The notes: generated by a model from the letters alone, not told the origin. A DNA stretch of 64,000 bases from Candidatus Izemoplasma sp. (GCA_036172455.1 JAXKVY010000002.1:310001-374000); one strand, 5' to 3'. Shown: positions 28,276-38,185, counted from the first letter of the stretch. A program made the numbers and translations.

Positions 28276-28719
28276 TTATTTACCTGTACTGCCAAACCCG
28301 CCATTGCGCGACGTTTTTACTGGTGGTTCATCTGGACTAATCAAGTATTTTTGAAATATCCCTTGCGCGACGCGTTCCCCTTTTTTAATGGTGACTGGTG
28401 TCTTACCAAAATTATATAAAGATACAAAAATAGCGCCATCATTGTCTGGATTAGAATAGTAATCCTTATCAATAATGCCAACGTTATTAGGGATAGTTAA
28501 ACGGTATCGTTTTGGTAAACTACTACGGGGATATAACTTTAAAACTTCATCATCTTTCATATAAGCTTTGATGCCTGTCACCCCTAAGGCGATCTTTCCT
28601 GGGGGTATCGTTAGGTCTTCAATAAGCGCAATGTCATAGCCTGCGCTGTGCATAGTTGAGCGTTTAGGAAGCGGAAACGCTAAGTGATTATATTGTTTGG
28701 CTTTTTCAAAACCTCTCAT
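28276..28719 (-). CDS. dut: dUTP diphosphatase
   Basis: 147 residues, trimeric dUTPase family. Motifs in order: HSAGYDIA, PRSSLPKRY, GIIDKDYYSNPDNDG, KGERVAQGIF and C-terminal RNGGFGSTG (the flexible arm closing on the uracil site). It converts dUTP to dUMP, keeping uracil out of DNA. The start overlaps the upstream Nudix stop in ATGA with GGAGATGATGGC before it. Confidence 0.94.
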   Translation of the reverse strand: MRGFEKAKQYNHLAFPLPKRSTMHSAGYDIALIEDLTIPPGKIALGVTGIKAYMKDDEVLKLYPRSSLPKRYRLTIPNNVGIIDKDYYSNPDNDGAIFVSLYNFGKTPVTIKKGERVAQGIFQKYLISPDEPPVKTSRNGGFGSTGK

Positions 28720-29228
28720 GCCATCATCTCCTTAAGTAATTCTAGTATGTATATTTCACGTTCTGTCCATAAATGGTGTGTATCTTTTGCCATTACTTTC
28801 TTATTAGCAGCTAATGCATCATCAATACTAACCCACATTGGTTCAAAACGTAAATTTTGTTCATATAAATTAAGATTTTGTTTAAGTATCTCGTCAGTTA
28901 CTTCGCAAAAATAGTAATAGCTCCGTAAGTAAAAATATTTTCGATCATCATAAATATCATTATAGAGTTGATCAGTATACCCAAGTGATTCATTGACACT
29001 ATTGACTTTTCGACCAACTTCTTCTAAGACTTCCCGACGTAACGCTTCTTCACGGATTTCATCTTGTTCAATACCCCCGCCAGGAAATTTGTATTCGTTG
29101 GTAGACCGTGCATGAACCATTAATAATTGCCCATGTTTAAAAATAATTGCCCGTACACTATTTCTGTATACAATTGGCAAGTATCCCTGTTTACGGTCTC
29201 GGCGATCGAAAATATGAAGTAACTTCAT
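28716..29228 (-). CDS. Nudix hydrolase
   Basis: 170 residues with a perfect Nudix box: G GIEQD E IREEALR REVLEEVG. The N-terminal part FDRRDRKQGYLPIVYRNSVRAIIFKHGQLLMVHA fits a general nucleotide-clearing enzyme; the substrate is unknown. The ATG at 29228 forms an ATGA overlap with the upstream methyltransferase, preferred over an ATG 10 codons earlier that has no ribosome site. Also overlaps dut by 4 bases, so the three genes are likely translated in series. Confidence 0.88.
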   Translation of the reverse strand: MKLLHIFDRRDRKQGYLPIVYRNSVRAIIFKHGQLLMVHARSTNEYKFPGGGIEQDEIREEALRREVLEEVGRKVNSVNESLGYTDQLYNDIYDDRKYFYLRSYYYFCEVTDEILKQNLNLYEQNLRFEPMWVSIDDALAANKKVMAKDTHHLWTEREIYILELLKEMMA

Positions 29229-29941
29229 CGTTTTAACACCATCACTTTCGTTGGACATGTATCAAATCCATGCCGTTCGATATATGTTTTAATTGATTCT
29301 GCTTCTTTAATCAAAGCATCCGTCTCTTCAGTCTCATGAGGTATTTTTTGTAGTAACCGATCAATTGTTTTTAGTAACCATCCTATCTCTTCATCTGAAT
29401 TTGATTTCTTCCTGCTATAGCGTAAAATCCAATCATCTACTAAAGTAAACTTAGGATAGGATAACACCATGTCTTTAATTTCTTTTCGTGTATAAGTCTC
29501 TTCATGGATAATGTGACATAATCGATCTATTTTTGCTGCAAAATGGTGTAACTGTTTATGACTCTTTTGTGCATCAGTTAATCGGTCACTAACCATTTCA
29601 GCTACAATAAAATACCCTCTTGGATTTAGTACGGTATGTACCTGATTAAAGATTTTATAGATATCACTCACATGATGTAAGGAATTACTAAAACACACAA
29701 TATCAAATGTATTAGGCGAAAATTCTAAGTGATCTCCATGCATTTGCTTAAAGTGAATACGGTTATCATCGAAATTTTGTCTTGCCATATCAATAGCGCT
29801 TTTTTCTTTATCAATACCAATAATCTCAGTATAATCATCAGTTAATGTGGTCAATAGTGTGATAAAGTTTCCAGCACCTGTTGCAATATCAAGAATCTTA
29901 GGTTGATCAATCTTGGCTATATAAGACGATAGTTTTTTCAT
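29225..29941 (-). CDS. Class I SAM-dependent methyltransferase
   Basis: 238 residues. Motif I ILDIATGAGNFITLL (about 15-29), acidic residue at the second strand in EIIGIDKEK, FDIVCFSNSLHHV (motif IV) and ARGYFIV-like motif VI are visible. The fold resembles small-molecule methyltransferases of the UbiE/11-domain type; substrate unknown. The ATG at 29941 has AGGTGG 4 bases upstream. Confidence 0.85.
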   Translation of the reverse strand: MKKLSSYIAKIDQPKILDIATGAGNFITLLTTLTDDYTEIIGIDKEKSAIDMARQNFDDNRIHFKQMHGDHLEFSPNTFDIVCFSNSLHHVSDIYKIFNQVHTVLNPRGYFIVAEMVSDRLTDAQKSHKQLHHFAAKIDRLCHIIHEETYTRKEIKDMVLSYPKFTLVDDWILRYSRKKSNSDEEIGWLLKTIDRLLQKIPHETEETDALIKEAESIKTYIERHGFDTCPTKVMVLKR

Positions 29942-30018
29942 CATACCACCTACTTTGAATAATTTATTATAACATATCAAAAATATTCATGAAAGGGCTT
30001 TTGCTTTTTCCAAAGAAA

Positions 30019-30043
30019 AACAGGTATTAAATCAATACCTGTT
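30019..30043 (-). terminator. Terminator of the fatty-acid synthesis operon
   Basis: Perfect 10-bp stem AACAGGTATT/AATACCTGTT with a 5-base loop, directly after fabZ, followed on the minus strand by TTTTTC. Confidence 0.9.
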
Positions 30044-30049
30044 CGTTTT

Positions 30050-30478
30050 TCATTGTTCAATCGCAAATTTTAATATTGCTTTTACTGCAACTTTACCATT
30101 TACACGTGCAACAGCCTCTCCCACGCCTATTGGTCCTTTTTGTTTAAGAATGTCAACACTAAGTTCTAATTGATCACCAGGAATAACTTTATGCTTAAAC
30201 TTACATTTATCAATCCCCGCAAAATAGGCTATTTTGCCTTTATTTTCCTCTAAAGATAAAATAGCCACAGCGCCTGTTTGAGCCAACGCTTCAACCATTA
30301 AAACGCCGGGCATTACATGTTCCTTTGGAAAATGTCCCATGAACTGCATTTCATTTGCTGTAACATTTTTAATGGCCTTTGCTGATTTGCCCGGTTCTAG
30401 TTCTATGACTTGGTCTATCATCAAAAATGGATAGCGGTGAGGAATTATATCTTGTATTTGATTACTGTTTAATAGCAT
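30050..30478 (-). CDS. fabZ: 3-hydroxyacyl-ACP dehydratase
   Basis: 142 residues. [14 protein letters not shown] holds the catalytic His, and [18 protein letters not shown] the catalytic Glu region. It dehydrates 3-hydroxyacyl-ACP in fatty-acid elongation. Last gene of the acpP-acc-fab operon, so FabZ rather than FabA is the only dehydratase here. Confidence 0.96.
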   Translation of the reverse strand: MLLNSNQIQDIIPHRYPFLMIDQVIELEPGKSAKAIKNVTANEMQFMGHFPKEHVMPGVLMVEALAQTGAVAILSLEENKGKIAYFAGIDKCKFKHKVIPGDQLELSVDILKQKGPIGVGEAVARVNGKVAVKAILKFAIEQ

Positions 30479-30482
30479 CTAA

Positions 30483-31721
30483 TCATTCCTTTATTTTTTT
30501 AACTAAGATTGTCGCGTTATGTCCCCCAAATCCAAGACTATTGGATATCGCAACATGTACTGGTTTTTTGACAGCTTTACCTAAAGTATACTCTAAATCA
30601 CATTCTTCGTCTAGTTCCTTGGTATTAATTGTTGGTAAGATAATGTCTTCTTGAGTAGATAGCACAGAGAAAATTGCTTCAATAGCTCCACTTGCGCCAA
30701 GAAGATGTCCTGTCATACTCTTAGTTGATGACACATGTAATTGATAACTGTGATTCTTAAACACAGATTTGATCGCTTTTGTTTCAGTACTATCGTTTAA
30801 TGGAGTTGATGTTCCGTGTGCATTAATGTAATCTACATCTTCAGGTGTTAATCTCGCATCCTTTATCGCCATTGCCATACAGTCTGCAGCACCTTCTCCG
30901 TCGGGACTAGGTGATGTAATATGATGGGCATCACAGGTTGCACCGTAACCTGATATTTCAGCGTAAACCTTAGCCCCTCTGGCTTTTGCGTGTTCATAAC
31001 TTTCAAGAACTAATGTACCCGCACCTTCACCCATAACAAACCCACTTCTGTTCTTATCAAATGGGATAGATGCATTCTGTGGATCATTGCTTTTGTTTAA
31101 AGCTTTCATAACATTAAAACCACCAATACCTAGTGGAATTAAGGACCCTTCACTACCCCCTGTTACAGCAACATCTAAATAGCCATCGCGAATTGCGCGG
31201 AATGCTTCTCCAATACTATTTGTTGCGCTTGCACAAGCTGTGACACTCGATGTCGCAATACCTTTTAAGCCATACTTAATAGCAATGTTCCCAGCGGCAA
31301 TATTGATGATTGCAGACGGAATAAAGAATGGGCTGATACGATTAAATCCCTTCTTTTTTGCACGATCTTCTTGATCTGCAATGGTTTCAAGACCACCGAT
31401 ACCACTACCATAATATACCCCAATACGTTTGACATCCTCATTCTCTAAATCTAAATTGGCATCTGCCATTGCTTCATCGGTTGCGACCATAGCGTATTGA
31501 ACAAATCTATCCATCCGCTTCAATTCTTTTTTTCCGAAATAGGCTTCAAAGTCAAAGTCTTTAATTTCTCCACCAATCTTAACGTCATTTTGGGAGACAT
31601 CAATCCCCTTAAGAAAGTCAATGCCATTGGTTCCTCTTTTAGCATTTTCCCACATCGTTTTTACTGAGTTACCTATTGGCGAGAGTGCGCCTAACCCTGT
31701 CACAACAACTCGTCGTTTCAT
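30483..31721 (-). CDS. fabF: 3-oxoacyl-ACP synthase II
   Basis: 412 residues. Catalytic triad visible: Cys163 in TSSVTACASATN, His in NAHGTSTPLND and His in SMTGHLLGASG. It condenses malonyl-ACP with a growing acyl chain. Good AAGGAGG site before ATG. Confidence 0.97.
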   Translation of the reverse strand: MKRRVVVTGLGALSPIGNSVKTMWENAKRGTNGIDFLKGIDVSQNDVKIGGEIKDFDFEAYFGKKELKRMDRFVQYAMVATDEAMADANLDLENEDVKRIGVYYGSGIGGLETIADQEDRAKKKGFNRISPFFIPSAIINIAAGNIAIKYGLKGIATSSVTACASATNSIGEAFRAIRDGYLDVAVTGGSEGSLIPLGIGGFNVMKALNKSNDPQNASIPFDKNRSGFVMGEGAGTLVLESYEHAKARGAKVYAEISGYGATCDAHHITSPSPDGEGAADCMAMAIKDARLTPEDVDYINAHGTSTPLNDSTETKAIKSVFKNHSYQLHVSSTKSMTGHLLGASGAIEAIFSVLSTQEDIILPTINTKELDEECDLEYTLGKAVKKPVHVAISNSLGFGGHNATILVKKIKE

Positions 31722-31723
31722 TG

Positions 31724-32812
31724 TTACATTCCTCCTTGCTTCTGTAGTTCTAACTTACAGCCACTAATGAGTGACTGTACAACCTCTTCAACTGTTTCTA
31801 TTTTATCGATTAAATAGGCTTTTGCACCTGTAAATAATAATCCATCTGTATCTCCATCAGCTGACTTACCGAGTTGTTCGGTTATACAAAATGGGATATC
31901 TTTTTTAGCACACGATTTTAAACAATCTACACAGTAAGATACTCTCATATTTTGCCGTTTTAAAAAATTTGTTAAGTGATTTTTTATTGCTCTTCCTGGT
32001 AGACCTGCTGGACTATCTACACGGACAATATCATCTTCTTTAGCATTAACAATTTCTGTTTTATAGGCATGATTCACATCACATTCTTCAGTAGCAATAA
32101 ATCGGGTAGCTACTTGTACACCATCAGATCCTGATGATAAAGCTTTTGCCATATCGATACCATCATGAATACCACCTGCTGCAATGACTGGAATGGTTAC
32201 ATCATACTTCTGTTCAAACTGTGTTACAACCTCTTTTGTCTCTTTAACAATGGTATGTAATGATGGCACTTTACCGGCATCAAAATCAGCCTTTGAGAAT
32301 CCTAAATGTCCACCTGCTAATGGTCCTTCACAGACAATAAATGCAGGCATAAACTGATAATTGCGGTCCCATTTTTTTAACATGATTTTAGCGGCTCGAG
32401 CTGATGAAATGATAAATGCACCCTTGACTTTAGAGTTCTTAATGTATTCTGGTAAATCTGTTGGTAGTCCTGCACCACTGATAATAAAGTCAATATCTTG
32501 TGTACTTAAAAATTTACAGTATGCATCATAATGATTTATTGCATGCATTACGTTAACGCCAAGAATCCCATCTGGATTGGTTGCTCTAATAGCATCAATT
32601 TCTTCTTTTAAAGCCTCTTTATTGATTTGTAATGGGTTATCCTTAAACCCTTTTTTTAGCTGGCCAATTTGCGCTGAGCTAATGGTCGCAATAATACCAC
32701 TATCCATACAAGCTCGAGCAAGTTTTTTTAAACTTATACGAATCCCCATACCCCCTTGAATGATAGGGTATTTTACAGTCTTATTATTAATCGTCAAACT
32801 TGGAAGTTTCAT
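31724..32812 (-). CDS. FMN-dependent nitronate monooxygenase/FabK-like protein with C-terminal Cys cluster
   Basis: 362 residues, TIM-barrel flavoprotein family shared by FabK and nitronate monooxygenase. Visible: IIQGGMGIRISL at the N terminus, VIAAGGIHDG and GSDGVQVATRF for FMN binding. It differs from the FabK at 34.4 kb by about 50 extra residues and a C-terminal cluster CVDCLKSCAKKDIPFC that may bind metal. Position between fabF and fabG, with a TAATG overlap, suggests a lipid role, but the substrate is unknown. Confidence 0.82.
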   Translation of the reverse strand: MKLPSLTINNKTVKYPIIQGGMGIRISLKKLARACMDSGIIATISSAQIGQLKKGFKDNPLQINKEALKEEIDAIRATNPDGILGVNVMHAINHYDAYCKFLSTQDIDFIISGAGLPTDLPEYIKNSKVKGAFIISSARAAKIMLKKWDRNYQFMPAFIVCEGPLAGGHLGFSKADFDAGKVPSLHTIVKETKEVVTQFEQKYDVTIPVIAAGGIHDGIDMAKALSSGSDGVQVATRFIATEECDVNHAYKTEIVNAKEDDIVRVDSPAGLPGRAIKNHLTNFLKRQNMRVSYCVDCLKSCAKKDIPFCITEQLGKSADGDTDGLLFTGAKAYLIDKIETVEEVVQSLISGCKLELQKQGGM

Positions 32813-33552
32813 TAAATCATGCCACCATTAACACTGAGCACTTGGCCTGTAATATAGCAGGCTTCTTCACTTGCTAAGAAGCTGACAGCATTGGCGACAT
32901 CAACTGGTTTACCGAATTGTTGTAAAGGTATTTGTTTCATATAATTATCCCTAACATCTTTACTTAATTCATCTGTCATTTTTGTTTCAATGAATCCAGG
33001 GGCAACAGCATTTACCCGTACCCCTCTGATTCCTAACTCTTTGCTTAATGACTTTGTCAATCCAATTAGACCTGCTTTAGATGCAACATAGTTGCTTTGA
33101 CCAGCGTTACCGATAATCCCCACAACACTTGAAATATTAACAATATTCCCACTGCGTTGTTTCATCATCACACGAGCTGCACTTTTGGCCATATTCCAAG
33201 CGCCTTTCAAGTTAACATTAATAACCTGATCAAACTCTTCTTCTTGCATTCTAATAATAAGATTATCCCGTGTAATACCACTATTATTAACGAGTACATC
33301 TAATTGACCATATGTCTTTTTAACGGTTGTGACCATCGCTTTACATGATTCTAAATCTGTCACATCAGCATGATAAATCATACCATCACCACCGAGCGTT
33401 CGGATCTCATCAAGAACATCTTTAGCCGCACCTTCATTCACTATATAATTAACAACAACAGTAGCTCCTTGTTGTCCAAATAAAAGTGCTATCTCTTTAC
33501 CAATCCCTGAATTTGCCCCAGTGATTAATACAACTTTTTCCTTAAATTTCAT
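32812..33552 (-). CDS. fabG: 3-oxoacyl-ACP reductase
   Basis: 246 residues, short-chain dehydrogenase. TGANSGIGKEIA binds NADPH; NNSGIT; catalytic Ser in NISSVVG and YVASKAG (Tyr/Lys); C terminus YITGQVLSVNGGMI as in FabG. Overlaps fabD by 11 bases with a GGAGG site inside fabD. Confidence 0.95.
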   Translation of the reverse strand: MKFKEKVVLITGANSGIGKEIALLFGQQGATVVVNYIVNEGAAKDVLDEIRTLGGDGMIYHADVTDLESCKAMVTTVKKTYGQLDVLVNNSGITRDNLIIRMQEEEFDQVINVNLKGAWNMAKSAARVMMKQRSGNIVNISSVVGIIGNAGQSNYVASKAGLIGLTKSLSKELGIRGVRVNAVAPGFIETKMTDELSKDVRDNYMKQIPLQQFGKPVDVANAVSFLASEEACYITGQVLSVNGGMI

Positions 33553-34450
33553 TTTCTAACGCCTCCAATACGTCATGTAGTGATGTCTCATCATACACCG
33601 CATAAGTAGTTAATTTACGGTTAATACGTTTTACCATATTACAAAGTACACGTTTTGGTCCAATCTCAATTAAGACATCAAGATTGTCATTTTTTTCAAC
33701 TATTTGATAAAATTTTACTGGTGATGTCATTTGTCGAATCATGTTATCTTTAATATTACCTTCAAATAAATCACCTGTTACATTCACATAAAGTGATTTT
33801 GTTGGTTCTTTGAGTGTTAGTTGATTTAGATATTCTGTTAGTTCTTCAGCTGCATCTTTCATTAAAAATGAATGAAATGCACCAGTTGTCGGTAACATAA
33901 CAGCACGCTTAGCACCTGCTTCTTTCGCTAGGTCAGCCGCATGTTTTACAGCGGCTAAATCACCACTGATAACAAGTTGTTTTGGTGTATTATAATTCGC
34001 AATAACCACCTCTTCTAGTGAATTGACAAGGGTTTCTATCTTAGAGGCTTCTAATCCGATTAATGCACACATTGCGCCTGGATGATTATTAGCTGATTTT
34101 TGCATTAACTCTCCCCGTTTTTGCAATAACGCTAACCCTGTTTTGAAGTCAAACACAGAAGCATCATACATCGCCGCATATTCGCCTAATGATAGACCGA
34201 AGGTAACATCTGAATGTATCCCTTTTTCAGCTAATAGTTTGATTAAACTGACTTGAAGTAAAAAGGTTAAGGGTTGAATTTTTTGTGTGTCTTCAAATGT
34301 TTTTGGATCATTGAGAGCACTTTCTGGATTATACTCTAATATTGCTTCTGCTTCATTAAATAATGTTTTTACACTGTCATATTGTAATAAAGAAGTCCCC
34401 ATCCCAACACGTTCACTACCTTGACCTGTAAACATAAATCCTAGTTTCAT
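33542..34450 (-). CDS. fabD: Malonyl-CoA:ACP transacylase
   Basis: 302 residues. GQGSERVGMG at the N terminus, nucleophile Ser87 in GLSLGEYAA (the GLSLG form rather than GHSLG is common in Firmicutes), and GAFHSFLM with the catalytic His. Loads malonate onto ACP. Overlaps fabK by ATGA. Confidence 0.95.
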   Translation of the reverse strand: MKLGFMFTGQGSERVGMGTSLLQYDSVKTLFNEAEAILEYNPESALNDPKTFEDTQKIQPLTFLLQVSLIKLLAEKGIHSDVTFGLSLGEYAAMYDASVFDFKTGLALLQKRGELMQKSANNHPGAMCALIGLEASKIETLVNSLEEVVIANYNTPKQLVISGDLAAVKHAADLAKEAGAKRAVMLPTTGAFHSFLMKDAAEELTEYLNQLTLKEPTKSLYVNVTGDLFEGNIKDNMIRQMTSPVKFYQIVEKNDNLDVLIEIGPKRVLCNMVKRINRKLTTYAVYDETSLHDVLEALENEI

Positions 34451-35376
34451 AGTACCCCTCGTTTCACGAAGTCACTTTGGTCATAAATATTTGATAAGAT
34501 CTCTTTAATCGGAAGGATCTTTTTAACCATCCCTGCACTTTGTCCAGCCATGATGCTTCCTTCATTCATATCTCCATCAAAGACAGCTTTACGTAAGCTT
34601 CCTAATGTTAATTGTTCTAACTCTTCTAACGTCACATTTTTATCTTGAGTTAGCTTTAGATACTGTTTTGCCATTTTATTTTTGATGACACGAACTGGTG
34701 CACCTGTATTACGTCCAGTGACAACAGTATCAGTATCTTTCGCTTTTACAATACGTTGCTTATAATTAATATGAATCGGACACTCTTCACTTGCCAATAA
34801 AACAGTTCCAATTTGAATACCACTTGCACCTAAACTTATGGCGGCATCAAATCCACGATGATCAGCAATACCTCCAGCCGCAATGACAGGTATATCAACC
34901 GCATCAACAACCTGTGGTACGAGGGTAAATGTTGTGGTCTCACCAATATGACCACCTGCTTCTGTGCCTTCTACAATTAACGCGTCAACACCTTTTCTTG
35001 CTAACCGTTTTGCAAAAGCAACTGACGGTACAACGGGAATCACTTTAATGCCGGCATCTTGCCATTTTTTCAGATAAATGCCAGGATTGCCTGCCCCAGT
35101 TGTGACAACTTTAATACCTTCTTCGATAACCAAATCACTAATTGCTTCAGCATGGGGACTCATTAACATAATGTTAACTCCGAATGGCTGATTCGTTAGT
35201 TCTTTGACTCTATGGATTTCTGACTTAACTTTATCAACATCCCAGCCACCACAACCAATTAACCCAAATCCGCCTGCATTACTCACAGCTGCACATAATT
35301 CCGCAGTAGCGATATTAGCCATTCCCCCTTGAATAATGGGGTATTTTGATTCTAAAATTTCTGTTAAAGATTTCAT
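34447..35376 (-). CDS. fabK: Enoyl-ACP reductase II (FabK)
   Basis: 309 residues, FMN-dependent. YPIIQGGMANIATAELCAAVSNAGGFGLIG, EGTEAGGHIGE, VPVIAAGGIADHRG and GASGIQIGTVLLAS are typical FabK segments. It completes the elongation cycle; no FabI or FabL is present in the cluster, so triclosan insensitivity at this step would be expected from the family. Confidence 0.9.
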   Translation of the reverse strand: MKSLTEILESKYPIIQGGMANIATAELCAAVSNAGGFGLIGCGGWDVDKVKSEIHRVKELTNQPFGVNIMLMSPHAEAISDLVIEEGIKVVTTGAGNPGIYLKKWQDAGIKVIPVVPSVAFAKRLARKGVDALIVEGTEAGGHIGETTTFTLVPQVVDAVDIPVIAAGGIADHRGFDAAISLGASGIQIGTVLLASEECPIHINYKQRIVKAKDTDTVVTGRNTGAPVRVIKNKMAKQYLKLTQDKNVTLEELEQLTLGSLRKAVFDGDMNEGSIMAGQSAGMVKKILPIKEILSNIYDQSDFVKRGVL

Positions 35377-35385
35377 TATTCCCCC

Positions 35386-36354
35386 CTAAAGTTTAATAAG
35401 AGCGCCACCATAGGTGAAGCCACCGCCAAAAGCGACTGTGACAAAGGTGTCTCCAGAATTTAATTTACCTTTACGAATAGCTTCATCAATTGCAATCGGA
35501 ACACTTGCGGCTGATGTGTTTCCATATTCCTCAATATTAACATACATCTTATCCATTGGAATACCGACATCCTTACTCGCTTTTTCTATGATCCGTTTAT
35601 TTGCTTGATGCGCAACAACATAATCAATGTCTTCTTTTTTAAGTTGATTACGTTCTAATAATGTATTAATCGTACTTGGCATCACGCGCGTGGCAAACTT
35701 GAACACTTCGCGACCATTCATATGAATATGGTCTTGTGTTGAGATATTGTTGATGACAGGATCTTTTAATGCCGGACTGTCACAGATTAAATGTCCTTCT
35801 GTATCACTTCGACTGCCAATAATAACATCTTGAATACCTGGTTCATCGCTCACTGAAATAACCATAGCCCCAGCTCCATCTCCAAATAACACACATGTGT
35901 TTCGGTCAGACCAGTCGGTTAGTCTCGTTAATGTTTCTGCGCCAACGATTAATATATGGTTATATGCATCACTCTTAATTAATTTATCTGCTAAGTTTAA
36001 CGCATAGACAAATCCGCTACAAGCAGCATTAATATCAAATGTTGGGACTTCATCTAGACCTAAACGTTGTTGGAGCAAATTACTAACACCAGGAAATGCG
36101 TGATCTGGTGTTACTGTCGCAACAATAACCATATCAATGTCTTTAATCGTTACTGAAGAGGCTTCTAACGCTTTCAACGACGCTTTTTCAGCTAAATCGG
36201 TTGTCGTATCAGTTACACTAATATGACGGCGTTTAATCCCGGTACGAGATGCAATCCATTCATCATTAGTCTCTACTATATTTGCAAGATCATCATTGGT
36301 CAGTACCTTTGGTGGTACCGCATGTCCTGTGCCATTTATTTTTGTATATCTCAT
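35386..36354 (-). CDS. fabH: 3-oxoacyl-ACP synthase III
   Basis: 322 residues. Cys112 in NAACSGFVYAL, His in VAHQANKRI and Asn in EYGNTSAASVPIA form the catalytic triad. It starts chains from acyl-CoA and malonyl-ACP. ATGA overlap with accA. Confidence 0.96.
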   Translation of the reverse strand: MRYTKINGTGHAVPPKVLTNDDLANIVETNDEWIASRTGIKRRHISVTDTTTDLAEKASLKALEASSVTIKDIDMVIVATVTPDHAFPGVSNLLQQRLGLDEVPTFDINAACSGFVYALNLADKLIKSDAYNHILIVGAETLTRLTDWSDRNTCVLFGDGAGAMVISVSDEPGIQDVIIGSRSDTEGHLICDSPALKDPVINNISTQDHIHMNGREVFKFATRVMPSTINTLLERNQLKKEDIDYVVAHQANKRIIEKASKDVGIPMDKMYVNIEEYGNTSAASVPIAIDEAIRKGKLNSGDTFVTVAFGGGFTYGGALIKL

Positions 36355-37307
36355 CGTTTTACGCCTCCTAAATTATCATAATTAAAGCGTTGGAAAAAGC
36401 CAATTTCACGATATTTTTGATATCGTTTTTGTAGCAATTCACTTTCTTTATAAATAGAAAGCATATCCAACCCTTGCTCAATTGCTTGTTTGGTTCGCTC
36501 ATAAGTTAGCAATTTGTCATAATGTGCACCACCAATTGGTTCTTGAATAATACGATCAATAATGCCTAACTCTTCTAAATCATAACTTGTTAACTTCATA
36601 CTTTCTGCGGCTTCACTTGCTTTTGATGCATCTTTCCATAAGATTGATGCATAGCCTTCTGGACTTAGTATTGAATATATACTGTTTTCTAACATATAAA
36701 TATGGTCACTTACACCAAGTGCAAGGGCACCACCACTACCACCTTCACCAATAACAACCGATATAATAGGGACAGTTAAATGGCTCATTTCATACAAATT
36801 TTTTGCGATTGCTTCGCCTTGTCCTCGTTCCTCTGCGCCTATCCCAGGATAGGCACCAGGTGTATCGATAAACGTAATAATAGGACGGTTGAATTTCTCG
36901 GCTTGTTTCATTAACCGTAACGCTTTACGATATCCTTCTGGATGTGGCATAGCGAAATTCCTTGTGATATTTTCTTCAACAGTGGTCCCTTTTTGTTCAG
37001 CAACGATAGTGACTACATGTCCATTTATTTTACCGATCCCACCAATAATACTGCCATCATCACGAAAGTTTCTGTCCCCATGCAGTTCAATAAAAGACTC
37101 TGTCATATATTCGATAAAGTCTTTTGCTGTGGGACGTTTTTGATGACGTGCAAGTAAGACACGATCCCAGGCACTTAAATTCGTCATTGCCGTATGCTTG
37201 TACTGACTTATTTTTTCACGAATGGATTCTATAAGTACTTGGTCTTCTAAATCATTTAATTGTTCTTCTAATGTTTTTAGCTTTCGCTCTTTGTCTAAGA
37301 TTGTCAT
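36351..37307 (-). CDS. accA: Acetyl-CoA carboxylase carboxyltransferase alpha
   Basis: 318 residues. LHGDRNFRDDGSIIGGIG, KGTTVEENITRNFAMPHPEGYRKALR and FIDTPGAYPGIGAEERGQGEAIA identify the alpha subunit, which binds biotin-carboxylate. Translationally coupled to accD (4-base overlap). Confidence 0.96.
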   Translation of the reverse strand: MTILDKERKLKTLEEQLNDLEDQVLIESIREKISQYKHTAMTNLSAWDRVLLARHQKRPTAKDFIEYMTESFIELHGDRNFRDDGSIIGGIGKINGHVVTIVAEQKGTTVEENITRNFAMPHPEGYRKALRLMKQAEKFNRPIITFIDTPGAYPGIGAEERGQGEAIAKNLYEMSHLTVPIISVVIGEGGSGGALALGVSDHIYMLENSIYSILSPEGYASILWKDASKASEAAESMKLTSYDLEELGIIDRIIQEPIGGAHYDKLLTYERTKQAIEQGLDMLSIYKESELLQKRYQKYREIGFFQRFNYDNLGGVKR

Positions 37308-38185
37308 CCAATCACCTTCCGATGATACTGTAATAATTGACTTAAGGTGTGAGTCATGTCTTTGCGATCGACAATCTTATCAATGAACCCTTTTTCTAAT
37401 AAAAACTCACTTTTTTGAAAGCCATCAGGTAAAGTTTGATTAATAGTTTGTTCGATAACACGCGGTCCTGCAAAACCTATTAGTGCCCCAGGTTCAGCTA
37501 GAATAATGTCTCCTAATGTCGCAAAACTGGCTGTAACACCACCTGTTGTAGGATGTGTTAAGACACTGATATATAGTAATCCATTATCGCTATGTTTTTT
37601 TACTGCGCCACTGGTTTTAGCCATCTGCATCAAGCTAAAAATTCCTTCCTGCATACGTGCACCACCACTGGCTGTAAAGAGAATCATTGGCAATTGTTTA
37701 TAAATAGCATATTCAAAGCTTTTTGTAACTTTTTCACCCACAACACTTCCCATACTTCCCATAAGGAAATAACTATCCATAACACCGATTACACAAGGGT
37801 TTCCGTCTATTTCGGCATACCCATAGATATAGGCTTCATCAAGTTTTGTCTGATCTTGATAGGTTTTTATTTTTTCATCATACCCTTCATTAAAGAGCGG
37901 ATTCAAGGTAATAAACCCTAGTCCCTTTTCAACAAAGGTACCTTCATCAACCGTTATACGAATTCGATCGACAGCTCGCATACGAAAATGTTCATTACAG
38001 TGTTTACATGTAAACAATGTTTTTTTCATATGATTCATATTCACTGTTTCTTTACATTTTGGACACTTTTCGTATAATCCTTTAGGGACATCTACGGCAT
38101 TTTTATAGTTTTGTTTTAACGTTAAATATTTCTTTTTTTGCGTATCTTTTTTACGCGTTTCAAATGCTTTTACGAGTTTATTCAT
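37304..38185 (-). CDS. accD: Acetyl-CoA carboxylase carboxyltransferase beta
   Basis: 293 residues. N-terminal zinc ribbon CPKC (about 40) and CKHC (about 59), then the crotonase-like domain with FTASGGARMQEGIFSLMQMAKTSGA and LTHPTTGGVTASFA. Partner of AccA; binds acetyl-CoA. The ATG at 38185 follows AGGTGATGACT and overlaps accC by 8 bases; a GTG three codons upstream is possible. Confidence 0.96.
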   Translation of the reverse strand: MNKLVKAFETRKKDTQKKKYLTLKQNYKNAVDVPKGLYEKCPKCKETVNMNHMKKTLFTCKHCNEHFRMRAVDRIRITVDEGTFVEKGLGFITLNPLFNEGYDEKIKTYQDQTKLDEAYIYGYAEIDGNPCVIGVMDSYFLMGSMGSVVGEKVTKSFEYAIYKQLPMILFTASGGARMQEGIFSLMQMAKTSGAVKKHSDNGLLYISVLTHPTTGGVTASFATLGDIILAEPGALIGFAGPRVIEQTINQTLPDGFQKSEFLLEKGFIDKIVDRKDMTHTLSQLLQYHRKVIG

